From Limnoperna fortunei (Eukaryota; Mollusca; Bivalvia; Mytilida; Modiolidae), in the NCBI GenBank assembly GCA_944474755.1, contig OX104113.1, positions 45,510,980 through 45,574,979 of the forward strand: a stretch of 64,000 nucleotides of DNA, in the 5' to 3' direction. The notes under the pieces are model-generated. The model was not told the DNA's origin, did no database searches, and worked only from the letters and a program-made list of their open reading frames with translations. The position numbers and the translations under genes were made by a program. Below are positions 1-15,100 of the stretch, in pieces. Each line of letters begins with the position of its first letter. The first letter of the stretch is position 1.

Positions 1-47
1 ATATACAGTAAAATATAAGGTACAGTACTATTCTTTATCAAACGTAC

Positions 48-125
48 CTGCAAAAAACTTGAAGTTTGTGAATTCCATTTTTCTTCTGGTCTACCATGCC
101 ATGTATTCAATACACTTAAGCAAAC
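48..125 (-). CDS. BIRC6: BIRC6 exon 51 (local), UBC catalytic exon
   Basis: 78 nt. Acceptor ATTTTAG, donor GTACGT. Encodes [18 protein letters not shown] and SQTSSFLQ. The second codon, TGC at 120-122, is the thioester cysteine. The gene continues left of the window (remaining UBC helices and C-terminus). Confidence 0.97.
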
Positions 126-3100
126 CTAAAATAAAATTAGTGTATTTATATTGAGTTTTCTGAATGTACGACAAAAGAAAAGCATGCCAGAACTTGATAT
201 CAGTGAGATGGTACCCATCTGTATGGGCCCCGCCGACCTTGAGGTCAAGATCAAAGGACATGAACCATGGTATGCAACACATCGCCTTGATATTACCTAC
301 ACACATTCCAAATATCAAAAGCCTATCTCAAAAGATAAAAAAGTTGCAACTTGGACATGAATTTGTAATTCAGAAAGCAATAATGTGACCTTGTGGTCAA
401 AGTACAAGGTCAAAGGTCAACAACCATGGAATGCGACACATCACCTTGATATTATCTACCCACATTCCAAATATCAAAAGCCTATCTCAAAAGATAAAAA
501 AGTTACAGCCCAGACATGAATTTGTCATACAGAAAGCAATAATGTGACCTTAAGGTTAAAGTTCAAGGTCAAAGGTTATCAACCACGGTATGCGACACAT
601 CGCCTTGATATTATCTACCCACAATCCAAATATCAAAAGCCTACCTCAAAAGATCAAAAAGTTACAGCCCGGACACGATTAGTTCGGACGGACGGACAGA
701 CTAATCACTATAGGGCGTCTGCCACAAAGTGGCGGGGCCCTAATAAAAGAACTATTTCAAAACGACTGATTGATTGATTGCTGAATGCCCAGTGAGCAAT
801 ATTTCAGCAGAAAAAGTGACATCCATGTCAATCAAGTTAAAGTTGACTGGGCAACCTCAGTGATGTCATGCTAATGACCAATAGCAGATTACTAACTACC
901 TTAAAAAGTCAAGTCGCCCAGGTGTTCTTTAATGAGTTGAAGTTCTTGTCAGCATTATGATTTGATTTTATTGAAATCCAGAAAGAAATGACTATTTTAT
1001 ATTGATTATAATTCAGACAAACATATGGTTATATACACTGCATTTCTGTTTGCCCAATCTACGTTGGCTTTGACATTATATATAATAAAAAGTACATCTT
1101 CATTAGAAGCAAATCTTGGGAATAACAATATTGTCTGTATTAATATACTTGCCAAATATATTTTACTAGAATTCAAATAATTTGTTTCCAAATGATCCAA
1201 TAAGCTTGTGACTGAAATACTTCCTACCTGTCCCACTTCAGTATTAGGCGATCTGCTGTTACTGATTATTTTGCATTCTACGATTACATGTACAAACCAA
1301 TGAAAAAAGTCTTACCTTTCCATCATTATATAAATTAGGATTAAATCTAACGGTATGGTTCCCTGTTGTTGTCAGGTTTATAAATGGTGGGGAATTAGGG
1401 TAATCCTGAGGAAAATAAACATCGAATTCAAAACAGCCATTGTCATATGGTGTATCTGATGGCCCTGTTATCAAAACCTGAAAAAGAAACCAAAATACAG
1501 AGTGTATCCTTTGAAATTGATAACAAAATCAAATAAGTACCGTAATCACTCGAGTATTATCAGCAGTTTTTTTAACATAAAAAAAGGAATGGAAGAAAGT
1601 GGGTGCGGTTTATAGAAAACTACAGTATCTACGGACTTTTTTCACCGGTCTTCACATGTCACGGTACGAACATTGTTTTGTGAGCCGCCATTTTGTTTTG
1701 CATCGTTATATAGAACTGCACCTGTTATTTTAATACAAGTCTTTTGGTATACAAATCTGATAATAATTTTTCTTTGTGATCTACAGAATTGGACAAATAT
1801 TCTTTTGAATTATGATTACTTAAAACAATGACTACTTTTGACTGATACCAAAATACTGCAACAGGTATATATTTTATGTTATTTTGTTGTCTGCAAACAT
1901 AATTATTAATGTGTTAGAATTACAGTAAAATGTGTATAATCTTGTATTCTAATTGCTATAACAAACAGCGACTCATACATAATGCAAGTTACAATGAATC
2001 TCAACTTTTCCTGTTACGGAAGATAATCATCACATAAATAAATTTCATGCACTAATAACTGTGAGCAATACAAAATATAAAATGTCTTAAACCCTTTCAA
2101 TTCTTGTTTGTCTTCTTCCCTGAAAGTTCTGTAGATGTCAGCAAGTACAGAGAGGGGTTAGCTGTCATCTTCATCTTCAGCATTATAAAATATTTCTCGG
2201 TCATCTTCTTCAACAGTACTGGTACTATTTTCTTCTGGAGATATGTCAGTAATGTTGTCCTGCCAATCAATATCATCTTCAGACCTATCCAGTGCATTGG
2301 AAATAGTACATTTCTTGAAGGCACGGACTATTATTGCTGGATCTAGTTCAGGCTTCAACAATACACAAGCAGAGGGTTGGTAATTCAGGCTTGGTCATCT
2401 CGGGAGATCCAGGCATTCCATTTCTGTCGAAGAGCAATTTTCATTGGTTTGTTGATGCCGACATCCAGTGGTGTAGCATACATGTCATACCTTCTGGTAT
2501 AATTGCTAGGTTAGTAAAATGTTCTTTTTTTCAGATTGGATTTGACGTCTTATGACAAGTAACAGGTCCAAAACCAGCAAACAAGGATAAACTCAGTCAC
2601 CAGGTCGTCTACCCCATAATCTGTTTAACCAATCACGGGTATTATGATCATCAAACCAACCACTAGGGTTTACTTGCACAACAATTTCCTTTGGAAAGTT
2701 CAGCTTTGGAATTGTCTTTCTTTTAAACACCACAAATGGTAGAACTTTGCCTTCATCAGCAGTACAAACTAACATGACTGTAACATGGTTTTTTTGTTGC
2801 CTGTGGTTTTGATGAAAATAATACTGGAACCTTTTTGCGTGAAATGTCAGTGGAGTTTGATCTGCATTACCAATTTGGGAAAACTCATAATTGCGCATCT
2901 TTCTAGATTTTATTATGCACTACAATGCAGCTAACAAAAACTGATTATACATTGCTGCGGATAATACACGACTGATTAAATCTGGTAGTTATATTTTAAA
3001 ATTTGGTCCACTTCCCAAAAACAACCAGTTGCTTTTATGTAAACTTTATTAGTTCAATTCAATTTCTGATAATACACCTACTATTGCCTGCTATCAGTAT

Positions 3101-6100
3101 GTATAACCAAAACATAAACCAATGTAAATCAAAATCTACAACATTTTACATTTTTTACAAAAAAGATCAACACAGTTGTAAGTGTTCCATAGAGTAATAT
3201 ATTACATCACAGGATTTTTTTCTTCCATCCCAATAGAAATTTTTCTTCAAGCCAATCAGTATTCTTGTACTATTTATTTATTAACTTACCAAGCCAGGGC
3301 CAATAAACAATTACTGACTTGGATATAGGTTGCTATCGGAATCTCTCGACCAGAGAAAATTTATTATTCACTGAGCTTTGTCTATGGTAACAAATCTATT
3401 AGCAGCAGACATGTCCACTGTTGCTGACATGATTTTGGTGTTACAAACTCATACATGAATGAGATACAATGGTAGGATCATTAACATGACCCGAAAGTAG
3501 TTTTTACACCAATTGAAAAAACACAAAATTCTATTCATGTAATAATAAACAATCTAAAACAACTGTATAAAAATCCTTCAAAGACAGAAATGGCCGGATT
3601 TCGTTAAACAAGAAATAGGTGAGCGACGATCTGAAATCGAATCCCAGGTTATGGGAGGCCATGCTGATGCTGCATACCAAATTGCAAGAGAATGTGATTA
3701 GTAGTTGCTGAGAAAACTGTTACGAAAATTCTCTCCCCGCCAGCCTGCCCAACATTCACCATATTATAACGTGGATTTTAACTGTGTGAAATCCGGCAAA
3801 AAACACAAGCATAAATACAAAGAGGTACAGACAAGTAACAAATGGGGCTTGAAACAGTTTGTGTTGTTTTAATAAACCAAGAGTTACCTTCATGACATCA
3901 AGTCGTTCTTCATCACAGCGTACAAACACACTACTTCCTGCTGACAGTGGAAGGGAGGTAGACAATGTGACAGCTTCCTGAGCGAGTCGACGAGTACGAG
4001 CAGGATTACTGTTATCACCAGCTGTTCTGATATTGTTCTCATAATGATGACGACAGTTAAACTTAATACCATTTCCATCATCTTCTACGATCTGGAACAC
4101 ATCTACAAAGTACAAAGCAACATGTAAAATTCTTCATTCAGTACAATTCTATTTTAACAGTATTGATGACATTAAATTTACAACATAATTTAAATAAAAT
4201 TGAAAATCAATATCACACTTTACATGTGTAGCTCTTCCATTATCTCCACTTCCTGTGACAATATATTACAAAGAAAGCAGTCTGATAAAAAAATTAATAG
4301 TGGTGTGAAAAATCTGGAAAAGATTCAAAATTCCACTAACTCAACAACATATTCTGGCATAATAACATACCAAACTGTAGAGGTTTCATTATAGCCATGT
4401 ACTTTTCATCAGAATTGTGCTTAGCAGCCGCTGAGAAAGATCCTGCTTCCATTTCATCACTTCTGGTGTGGTTGGTCCCTGTAATTAATCCAAATTCAGC
4501 AGAAAATTCCACAATGTCTATTGTTTTGCAATTTCTTCTCTTGCTTTGTTATATTTTTGACTTTAACATTTGGAATCATAAAATCAGTTATAAAAGAACT
4601 GCCCCAAAACAGGACTTCTAATGGGACAAAAATGACACCTTGCCACAATGAATTGTTTTTAATATTTATGAACACATTTTACTGAATTACAAATCAGCAT
4701 AAAGGAACAGCTGAGCATGATAACAGTCCATCTCAGAAGACAATTTTTAACTTGACCTTGAACCTATAAAAAAATTTTTATATGGGCCTAACTGGAATTT
4801 TCCTGAAAATTCACTTTATCTTCATTTTATAGTACTTAACAGCTGTGCAAAGTTTAAACAAAATAAGTTTTCAAGTAATCTTTTAAAACTGCCAATTGTT
4901 GACAATTTAAAACTAGAGGCTCCCAGGAGCCTGTATCGCTCACCTGAACCTGAAACCAAACAACCCTTTTTTATCCAGCTTTTCTTTGCTATAAGGAATT
5001 GCCCAACACTTCTGCATAAATCATTAATTTTGACCTTTTAAGGGAAATAACTTCTATAAGGAGGATCTTTTGATGGTTAGAGGGAGAAGGGAGGTTAACT
5101 TCAAATTTGCTGTACCTGTTATACTTTTTTAACTATGTATCAGTCGAAAACTCTCTCAACCCCCCCCCCCCCCCCTTCCCCCTTTTTTCATTTTTTCTAT
5201 TTTAATCCAATGTAGCTATGTAGGTAGTCAGGTGTCATGATTTGCACAATTTTGGTAGAGGACATCCTAAAGATGATGTGTGCAATGTTTCAAAGCAGTC
5301 CTTTCATTGGTTTAAGAGGAGAAGATTTTTTAAAATCAAGTAAAATTGATTAAAAAAATGTTCAAGGAGAATAATTCCTAAACGGTTCATCAGACAATCT
5401 TGACCCTAAAGTCATTTTTGTAGCCCTCATAGAGCAGAACAATTAAGCAATGCTAACTTTTTCTCTAGTTCTAATAATTTTCAAGATTTCGAGGCAAAAA
5501 TGTCAAAAATAATCAATTTCGACAATTAAAGGGCAATAACTCCTATAAGGAGTCATCATACAACTTCAACCCAATGGAGTGTTTCGTAGAGCTTTTGATG
5601 CAGATGAAGGCATGTCTCTTCGGTTTTCCTGTATCTGTTACACTTTTTTAAATATACGCCAAAAACTGTATTTTACTGCCCCCCCCCCCCCCATCCTATT
5701 TTTAGCCATGGTGGCCATGTTGGTTAATCTGCAGCCATGGTAGGTGCAAATTGGTTGAGGACATTTGACAGATGATGTGTACAAAGTTTCAAAACAGTAC
5801 TTTCAGTTGTTTCAGAGGAGAAGATTTTTAAAAATCAATTAAAACCGATTAAAAAAAAACAGTTCAAGGGGAATAACTCTTAAACAGTTAATCAGACAAT
5901 CTTGACCCTAAAGTCATTTTTGTAGCCCTCATAGAGCAGAACAATTAAGCAATGCTAACTTTTTCTCTAGTTCTAATAATTTTCAAGATTTTGAGGCAAA
6001 AATGTCAAAAATAATCAATTTCGACAATTAAAGGGCAATAACTCCTATAAGGAGTCATCATACAACTTCAACCCAATGGAGTGTTTCGTAGAGCTTTTGA

Positions 6101-9100
6101 TGCAGATGGAGGCATGTCTCTTCGGTTTTCCTGTATCTGTTACACTTTTTTAAATATAAGCCAAAAACTGTATTTTACTGCCCCCCCCCCCCCCCTCCTA
6201 TTTTTAGCCATGGTGGCCATGTTGGTTAATCTGCAGCCATGGTAGGTGCAAACTTGGTTGAGGACATTTGACAGATGATGTGTACATAGTTTCAAAACAG
6301 TACTTTCAGTTGTTTCAGAGGAGAAGATTTTAAAAAATCAATTAAAACCGATTAAAAAAAACAGTTCAAGGGGAATAACTCTTAAACGGTTAATCAGACA
6401 ATCTTGACCATAAGTCATTTTTGTAGCCCTCATAGAGCAGAACAATTAAGCAATGCTAACTTTTTCTCTAGTTCTAATAATTTTCAAGATTTTGAGGCAA
6501 AAATGGCAAAAATCATCAATTTTGACAATTAAAGGGCAATAACTCCTACAAGGAGTCATCATACAACTTTGACCCAATGAAGTGTTTTGTAGAACTTTAG
6601 ATGCTGAAGAAGGAAGGTATCTTCGGTTTTCCTGTATCTGTTATACTTTTTGAACTATAAGCAAAAAACTGTATTTTGACCCCTCTGTTCTATTTTTAGC
6701 CATGGCGGCCATGTTGGTTGGTCTGAGGCCATGATTTGGGCAAACTTGGTAGAGGGCATTTTACTGATGATGTGTGCAAAGTTTCAAAGCAATCCCTTCA
6801 GTGGTTTTGGAGGAGAAGATTTTTGAAGAAAAGTTAACGACGACGACGACGACGGATGACGACGGACGCCAAGTGATGGCAATAGCTCACATGACCCTTC
6901 GGGTCAGGTGAGCTAAAAAAAGGCTTACTAAACAACTACAAATGGGATTGTGCTGTAACTTGAACTTTATCTTAGTTTTTTTATAGTACTTAATAGCTGT
7001 GCAATTTAAAACAAAATCAGCTCATGTGTTTTCAAGCTACATATTGGAAACCGTCAACTGTTGACAAAAAAAACCCAAACTTTGCCAAGAAGTTGTGATC
7101 TAAAAGGACCAAAAAATAGCACAAACTGAACAATGCCTTAGCCTCCAATAACAAAACTATGCCAGATACATATTTTGAATGAAAGGAAAATTTGTCATTA
7201 ATATAATTACCTGACTCCTGCTGTAGTCTGTCTGCAGCTAACTTTACAATCCTGGCAGTTTCCTGTATGTTGGGTATCAGTAAAGCCAAACCCTCATTCT
7301 CTTCCTCCTCCTCTGTAGTACCTACATTACTACCAACAGTACTTATATTACTACTGATGGTAGTATTAACACTGCTACCGTTCTGTCCATTCTTGCCTTT
7401 GTTTGATCTAAAAAAAAAGATGATTAACATCTGTGTGTATTAATGCTGTTCATTATATAATAATGCTTATATGATTTGCATATTTAGAAATATGTTTAAT
7501 TGGTCGAGATTACTTCCTGTAGAGGTTTTCAAATGAATTTATTTTTGGATAAATGACGTTAACTGAACTATTTTTAGCATAACCAACGTAAACAAAGATG
7601 GCGGCTTTCAATATCGACAGTTATTAACTTACCAATTATTTGTTGGATGACTTTGTCATTAATGATTTGTGAAATTTAAAACTTTTCTTGTGTTCAATAA
7701 AGACAATATTGCTATAGATTGAACTTAGTTGTGTTAATTAAAATCAGAAGATGGTTTATGGAATAATGGTACATAAACATCAACAAAATATTCATATGTT
7801 CGGTCAATCCAACTTACAAATACACAAGAAATATGAAATTGAGCATACCATAGACAAATTAATTTCTTACTGCAATATTAAAGAATTATAAGGATTAAAC
7901 ACTGTTTTTAAAATGATTTATCGGTATATCAACAAGACCAACTCACTCACAAACATATAATAAAAGTCCGAAGTTTGTGAGTGAGTTGGTCTTGTTGATA
8001 TACAGATAAATACATTGAAAACCATGTTTAATCTTATGATAGTCAAACTTGTTTTAGTGGCCCCCTTCATATAACGACTTCCTGTGTTTTCTGATTGTAT
8101 TCATTCCTTCCCAGCATTTTCTAATTCCCTTTACCTTTATATAAGGACTCCCTGTCTTACGCAACTAACGACACATTTTCCGTTCGCTTTCACCACGAAA
8201 ACCTTTCTAGAACGACTATTGAGATGGTTAGTAATTAAACAATAAAAAAACCCTGTTGTATGAAAAGATTTGTAGACCTATGTCAATTATCAAGCTTTAT
8301 CTGTCATTTGAATAATAGTCAATGTCACCGTTCGATTATATAGCCATTCAGGTTTCAAATGATGACATTTCTCACATCATGTTTATTTTATGTCACATCA
8401 AAGGGGAATAATCAATACAAACCAGTGTACACTGGTTCTCTAAAGACTTATACTTCCTGCACAGAGCATATAGTTAAAACACAAGAATACAGTAAAACTG
8501 GTACAAAGAAACATACAATTGCTGAATGGGGAAAAAAGCTGACATGGGTTAATACAATCGTACATCTTACCACTCATGGTTGTCATTACTTTTGTAATAA
8601 CATAAAATAAATGTCATTTTTTACTTTTTACTTTATTAAAAGAATGCAGGTCTACAATTCTCTCTTTCACACGCTGATATATAAACGTCATGATCTCTGT
8701 ATGAAGACTGTCTGTCTTATGTTTTTAAATTTCCCTTCAAAGGTAGCTTAAGACAAGTTTGACTGTAAATTCATATAAATATCTCAAATTAAGGCATGTT
8801 TTTTTTGAAAGCCTCTTTCAATTTACATTAATTCACATAGAATATGCCATTTAAACATCATATTTTTGCTACTTACTTCAGTCTGCTGGCATAGGTATCC
8901 ACACATTTCCTCATTTTCTCCAGCAGGAGCCCTATAGAGGCTGCTGAGTCCTGATTATTGTCTTTATCCAGAGGTAGTAACAGAGGTACTAGTGGCGGAC
9001 AGACAGCTATACCTCTCAATAACTCCAACAAAGCTCGGTACATTGGTATATGGCGGGCCATATCCAACACAGAATCGTTCCTAAGGTATGATGATATGGC

Positions 9101-12100
9101 AGGAATGAGGCACGATTGACTAAGCAGTTCTGGAATCATGTCAGGGAGTAACATTTTCTCTGACGGACAGGTATAACTGCTGTTATCAAAGTGAACTGGA
9201 ACCTCTCCACCTGGGTTCACATAACTTGCTAATACCTACACAAAAAATATAAAAATATACAGAAAGATGGAGACATTTAAGGCCAAACAGAATTATTAGT
9301 CTCTCATACACCACTGTATGTGCTCATTAGATGATGTCTTCACAGTTATGCATTTCACAAATTGCTGCAAAAAGAAGAAAGGCATCATTTTCAGTTCTGG
9401 TATTGTATTTCACATGATGGCCTTGGTCAGTAAATTATTTTTTCACTATTGTAATTATGCAAATATATCTATAACAAAGAGACAGAGAAAATATACTGAC
9501 ATACTTTGATGAAGAATCTAAAGAATAACATACAACTTGTGTTGCAAAATAATTATTTTTAAATTAAATTGTGAACACAAATAATTAGCCTTTTTTCCCT
9601 AATATATTGTGAAAACTGACAGTTATGAAAATTCAGTCCATATAAAAGGATGTACAATAGTTTTTAAATGGTAGGATTTGTGGAAAGGGACCAATGTGTA
9701 TACTTCAGGCATTCCCAAGGAAAGTCACAGTAACAGAGATTTTCTACAAATATCCAATGAAGAAAAATGTCATAAAATAAAGATTTGTTAGAAATTTTAT
9801 ACATCCGCTCAACTGTAACTTGTAAAAGGTAACTTGTGAACAATGAAAACTATTAAAAATAATAACAATCGGATATTTAAAAACCATGTGTGCACACTTT
9901 TCATCCTGTTTTTTCCAATATATTTTCATCATAAATAAATGTTAAATTACCTGTAGCAAACATGCCACATGTTCCTCTTCCTGTTTCTGCCTTAGTAATG
10001 CTTGCTCTGCATCCCAGCTAGATGTAGTAGAACCGGTACCAAATCCTGTCCCCTTGGCCCAGTATTGCTGGGATTTCTCCTCTGTGTGGGCTGGAGCTGT
10101 TGTAGTGGTCGTAGTGGTAGCTGTCTGCATGGCCGACAATATCATTTGCGCCTGCAATGTTGCAAAATAAAGAATGACATTTGGGAAAAAAATGATCATG
10201 AATAAACCAAAATCATTCTTAAGGACCCAATGATATTTCAACATTTGTTTAAAATTCAGAATAAAAGCTTTATAAAATTCAGAAATTCTATCTGTGTTAC
10301 AATATTTAAGATTTTTGGCCAATATGAACCAACTGGTGATGATATGAATAAAAGAAACATTGAACTTAAAAAACAAATATATAACTGTATATAGCTGGAC
10401 AATTAAGTAGTACATAGCTTTGACAAAGTAAATAATTTTGTATGCACAATAAAATCACTGCGTGGCCAGGAAGTAGTATGAACCTGATAGAATAGTTGAA
10501 CCTACTAGGAAAAGATGTAGGTCATTTAAAAACAAACCTCTTGTTGGAATCCTGGCATAGATACTCTAGGAAGATGGTGACTAAGTACAGACAGACAAGC
10601 CAGTATCAAATGTATGGCCCAAATGTCTAGCGACATTCTCCTCAGTAACACACCATCATCTGTGGTCAGGGGTGTGCTGTCATACAGAGACTTGAGTACC
10701 AAAAATGGCAGTGTAGGCAGTGAACTGGCAAGCGGCGATGTCAATATGTGTCCTGTATAACATATAAAATTATGATTTTACCAATATTGTTACATGCAAA
10801 TAGCTTCTTTTGTCAGCCAGTTTAAAGTAGTTTTAAATTTAATTTAATATTCATAGTTGAATATTTTATGCTACAATGAATTGACTCATTTTGGAATACA
10901 AACGAATACATTACTTTGCTGTACAATAAAGGTAGCCAAATAATTTTGTTTTTGCTTTATTCAGCAGGGCCTGTTTTATTCAGCTGCCAAATAAAGTCTG
11001 TTTGTAACCACTGTCCTCACTTAATATATTTTTTATTTTGCAAAAACAGGTGAAAAATGCTTGGCAGAGCCTTACATTTCTACATGTTTCTAGTGCTCAT
11101 ACAAATAAATTTCATATTTCCTGTCATTGTACGAATATTGTATACAAGTTTTAATGAAATGTGTAGGTACACTATGATGTGCTCAGATATAAAATGCTTC
11201 TGGTTTTTGAACATTCATTTTAAACATATATTGCAAGGATTTTTGTTTAAATATACTGCAACATACATGCATGACAAAACCCTGTATTAATTAAAACATA
11301 CCACCATCTCCATCATCTGTAACTCCCAAAACCAGACGAAGTAAACATTGAGCTTTCTTCCTCTCCTTCAACAACACTTCGGCATATCCTGGCAGTCGTA
11401 GGAACAGTCCAAATGCTATCAGAGAATGTGGTGGAATTGTTGGGAAAGCTAAAGAAGAGTTAGCTGCTCTTGGCACTGGTGGAGCTGGAGATATTGGTTC
11501 ATACAGCTGGAAAAATGACAATACATTAGAGTATTTTATTTCCTTAATGACTCATTCCACATAGGTAGATTATAGTGATGGTTACATTAATGAAAAGTTC
11601 ATAGTTCATAATTAGTAACCAACAAATAACCAATATCTCTATTTGTACTTTGTTTTAGTTTGAACCAATTAGTTTAAATTTGTGTTGCTCCATTTGAATT
11701 AGCCAATCAGATTTCAGCTTTCAAAGTAAATTAAACTATTAGTACTTAACAGCAATGCAAAGTTTAAACAAAATCTGTTGACTCAATTCTCACTTTCAAA
11801 TTATCTGGTCATCTGAAAACCACCAACTGTTGACCAAAAAAAAAATTTGAATTAGCCTAAGTTGAAAACTACAAATTGGATAGTGTTGAAAAATTGAACT
11901 TGATCCTCATTTTAAAGTTTTAAAGTTTGCGGACACATGTCAAGTTATCATCTGGAAAGCCACCAAGGCAAAGATAGACAGACGATGGACACTTTTATCC
12001 ATACGGAGGGTATTGCATTATACCCAGCCACTCTGTGTGGCAGGGTATAAAAATGTGATGAATGATGGTTACAGAAGGACACAAACACACAGACTGAAAA

Positions 12101-15100
12101 CAGTATATCTCCATCCCCTATGAAGAGAGTGGGTATAATTAACTTTTTCAGTACTTTGTTAAGTTCAATAATCAAATGATTTATTACAGAAGATAACTGG
12201 GATACCACTAGCAAATGGCTACAGCTTGAAGGAATATTAACAAAGATTTAATGTTCATATGTAGTACAACTATGAAGGCCAATTTGCTGGTGAATAGTTG
12301 ACAAATCCTAAATTTACTCTGATGATTAGAAATAGATTTAGATCATACTGGATATTCAAGTTGATGACCAACCTCATAGAACTCCTCTGGGAAAGGTTCG
12401 ACCGTGACCCAATCATCTACACCCATGGCATTAGATACTGATTTACTTGACTGTGTACTGTTCTCCTGAGCTGCTGGTTGTCTTGTAATCTCAGGATCAT
12501 ACAACAGTGGAAGGTGCTCTGCCAGCAGAGCAAGACCTCCCACACTGGCAAATATCTGTAGAGCTGATGGAAAACTAGGTGTTGACAACAACAGAACATG
12601 TGACATTTCATTTTCCTCATCTGACCAATCGTCTGGCTGATTACAACCTGTGAAGGTGACAATGTAATGTCAAATAATTAATTTCATTACCAACAACTCG
12701 AGAATATAAACAATTCAAAAGCTTCAAGATTTACATAGATGCATTTGATAAGTTAACATATTCAGTAAATGTTTGCTGCTTTTTGTGGTGCAGTAAATCT
12801 GTGAGCTAATGCTCACTAGTGATATCCCCTGCTTTCAAAAAAAGTATTCGATAAACAGAAAGTAGATGACCAGGGAGCATAAAATCGCTATACACCATAT
12901 AGCACTATAGGATTAAGCAATATGCAAAATATCAGGCTTCTGCATCCTATAGTTGCTTTGAAAACTGGGACAGAAATTTTTCTACGTTAAGGATGGATGG
13001 GCGGGCAAGGGTAAAACAGTATACCTCTCTTCTTCAAAGCAGGGGTATAAAAACTTTTCCTGATAAATTATACTCTTAGACCATGTACACTTACTTTGTT
13101 CTGAAGACTTTTTACTTTCCAGTTTGACAATAAATTCCAGTAATCCTCTACCATGTTGTAATCCTCGCTGATGTAAAACTTGAAGCAGTTGGGACAGAGT
13201 CAAGTCATTAGGTAAGGGCTTATCTGCAAACATTAAACATTGAAACAGGATTATGCTACTGCTCTGTGGTGTAATTTTTTTTCTACAAACAGTTAGATGA
13301 GTGGTAGAAGGTAATTCAGCAATTAATGATAATAAAAAATCTGGATCTCTATGCATTTTATATTCATAAATAGGGTGGGATGATGGGTAGTTGGGCTGCT
13401 AAATGTACAAATAAAATAATGACAACTACATCCCCTAACTCTAATTAAACAACTAATATAAATTAATAAGACAAAATTGTCTTTGGTGTAATGGCAAAAC
13501 TGATGTCCAACTTGGCACATATTGGTAAATCCCCCGTCCCTTTTTCATTCAAGCCTGAAATACTTGGCTCAGCCCTAGAAAATTTTGCAAGTAAAGAGAT
13601 CTCATCGTGTTGTTACTGTGTATCAAGTGTTATGAAATGTACAGTCATCTTTATAAAAAAAAGCTTCAGAACACAGACCTGTAAACCTGAGGCCGAATGA
13701 ATGGACGAACCAACAAACCAAAAAATCAATATTAACCCAGCTTTTGTTAGAGGAACATACAAATATTATTAGTCAGCAAAGTAATAAAGTGCTGCATTAT
13801 TATATAGTAATAACTCTTTTCCTATTTAAAACATTAGAAACATAGTGCAGTATATTCTTATATTTTAGTCATTATCCCTGTCTTCTTGATAAATTCCATG
13901 AAAAATAAAGTGCATTTCGACCGCCAATTTTCATATTTTACACTCCGTCATCTGCTAAACAAAGATAAAGAAAGATGATGAATGCCAATCTTTTAAGCAG
14001 TGGGAATAGCTGAACCTCCTAGAAACTGGAGTCATAAGTATTACTGATAAGAAACCAGAGGCTCTTAAGAGCCTGTATCGCTCACCTGATTGTATAGGCT
14101 GATGTTGAAGTAAGTCCTGTAATTTTCAATAAACTTCAAATAGGACCATCCAAACAATATTACTAGAAAGCTTTGTTTCATTGGTTAACCCGTTGTATAG
14201 AGATTTTTTTTATTTGCCATTGGGTCCTATGTTAAACTAAGTCCTGCGGCGGTGGCGGCCATTTTGAATTTTCAATTGCCATAAAAAACATAAACTTTAT
14301 AAAGGACCATCCAAACAATATTGCTAGTAAGTTTTTGTTTCCATTGATTAACCGGTTTCAGAGAAGAAGCCTTTAAAAGCTTTTTCCCATAGGGTCCTAT
14401 GTTAAACTAAGTCCTGCGGTAGCGGCCATTTTGAATTTCCAATTGCCATAAAAAACATAAACTTTATAGAGGACCATCCAAACAATATTGCTAGTAAGTT
14501 TTTGTTTCCATTGATTAACGGGTTTAAGAGAAAAAGCCTTTAAAAGCTTTTTTCCATAGGGTCCTATGTTAAACTAAGTCCTGCGGTAGCGGCCATTTTG
14601 AATTTCCAATTGCCATAAAAAACATAAACTTTATAGAGGACCATCCAAACAATATTGCTAGTAAGTTTTTGTTTCCATTGATTAACCGGTTTCAGAGAAA
14701 AAGCCTTTAAAAACTTTTTCCCATAGGGTCCTATGTTAAACTAAGTCCTGCGGTAGCGGCCATTTTGAATTTCCAATTGCCATAAAAAACATAAACTTTA
14801 TAGAGGACCATCCAAACAATATTGCTAGTAAGTTTTTGTTTCCATTGATTAACCGGTTTCAGAGAAAAAGCCTTTAAAAACTTTTTCCCATAGGGTCCTA
14901 TGTTAAATTAAGTCCTGCGGTAGCGGCCATTTTGAATTTCCAATTGCCATAAAAAACATAAACTTTATAGAGGACCATCCAAACAGTATTGCTAGTAAGT
15001 TTTGTTTTGATTGGTTAAACGGTTTCAGAGAAGAAGCCCTTTTAAACTTTTTTCACATAGGGTCGAATGTTAAACCAAGTCCTGCGGTGGCGGCCATTTT

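Noticed and set aside
8359..8610. 83-residue plus-strand frame in an intron
   Set aside because: No domain, signal or conserved motif could be seen; insufficient support for a gene.
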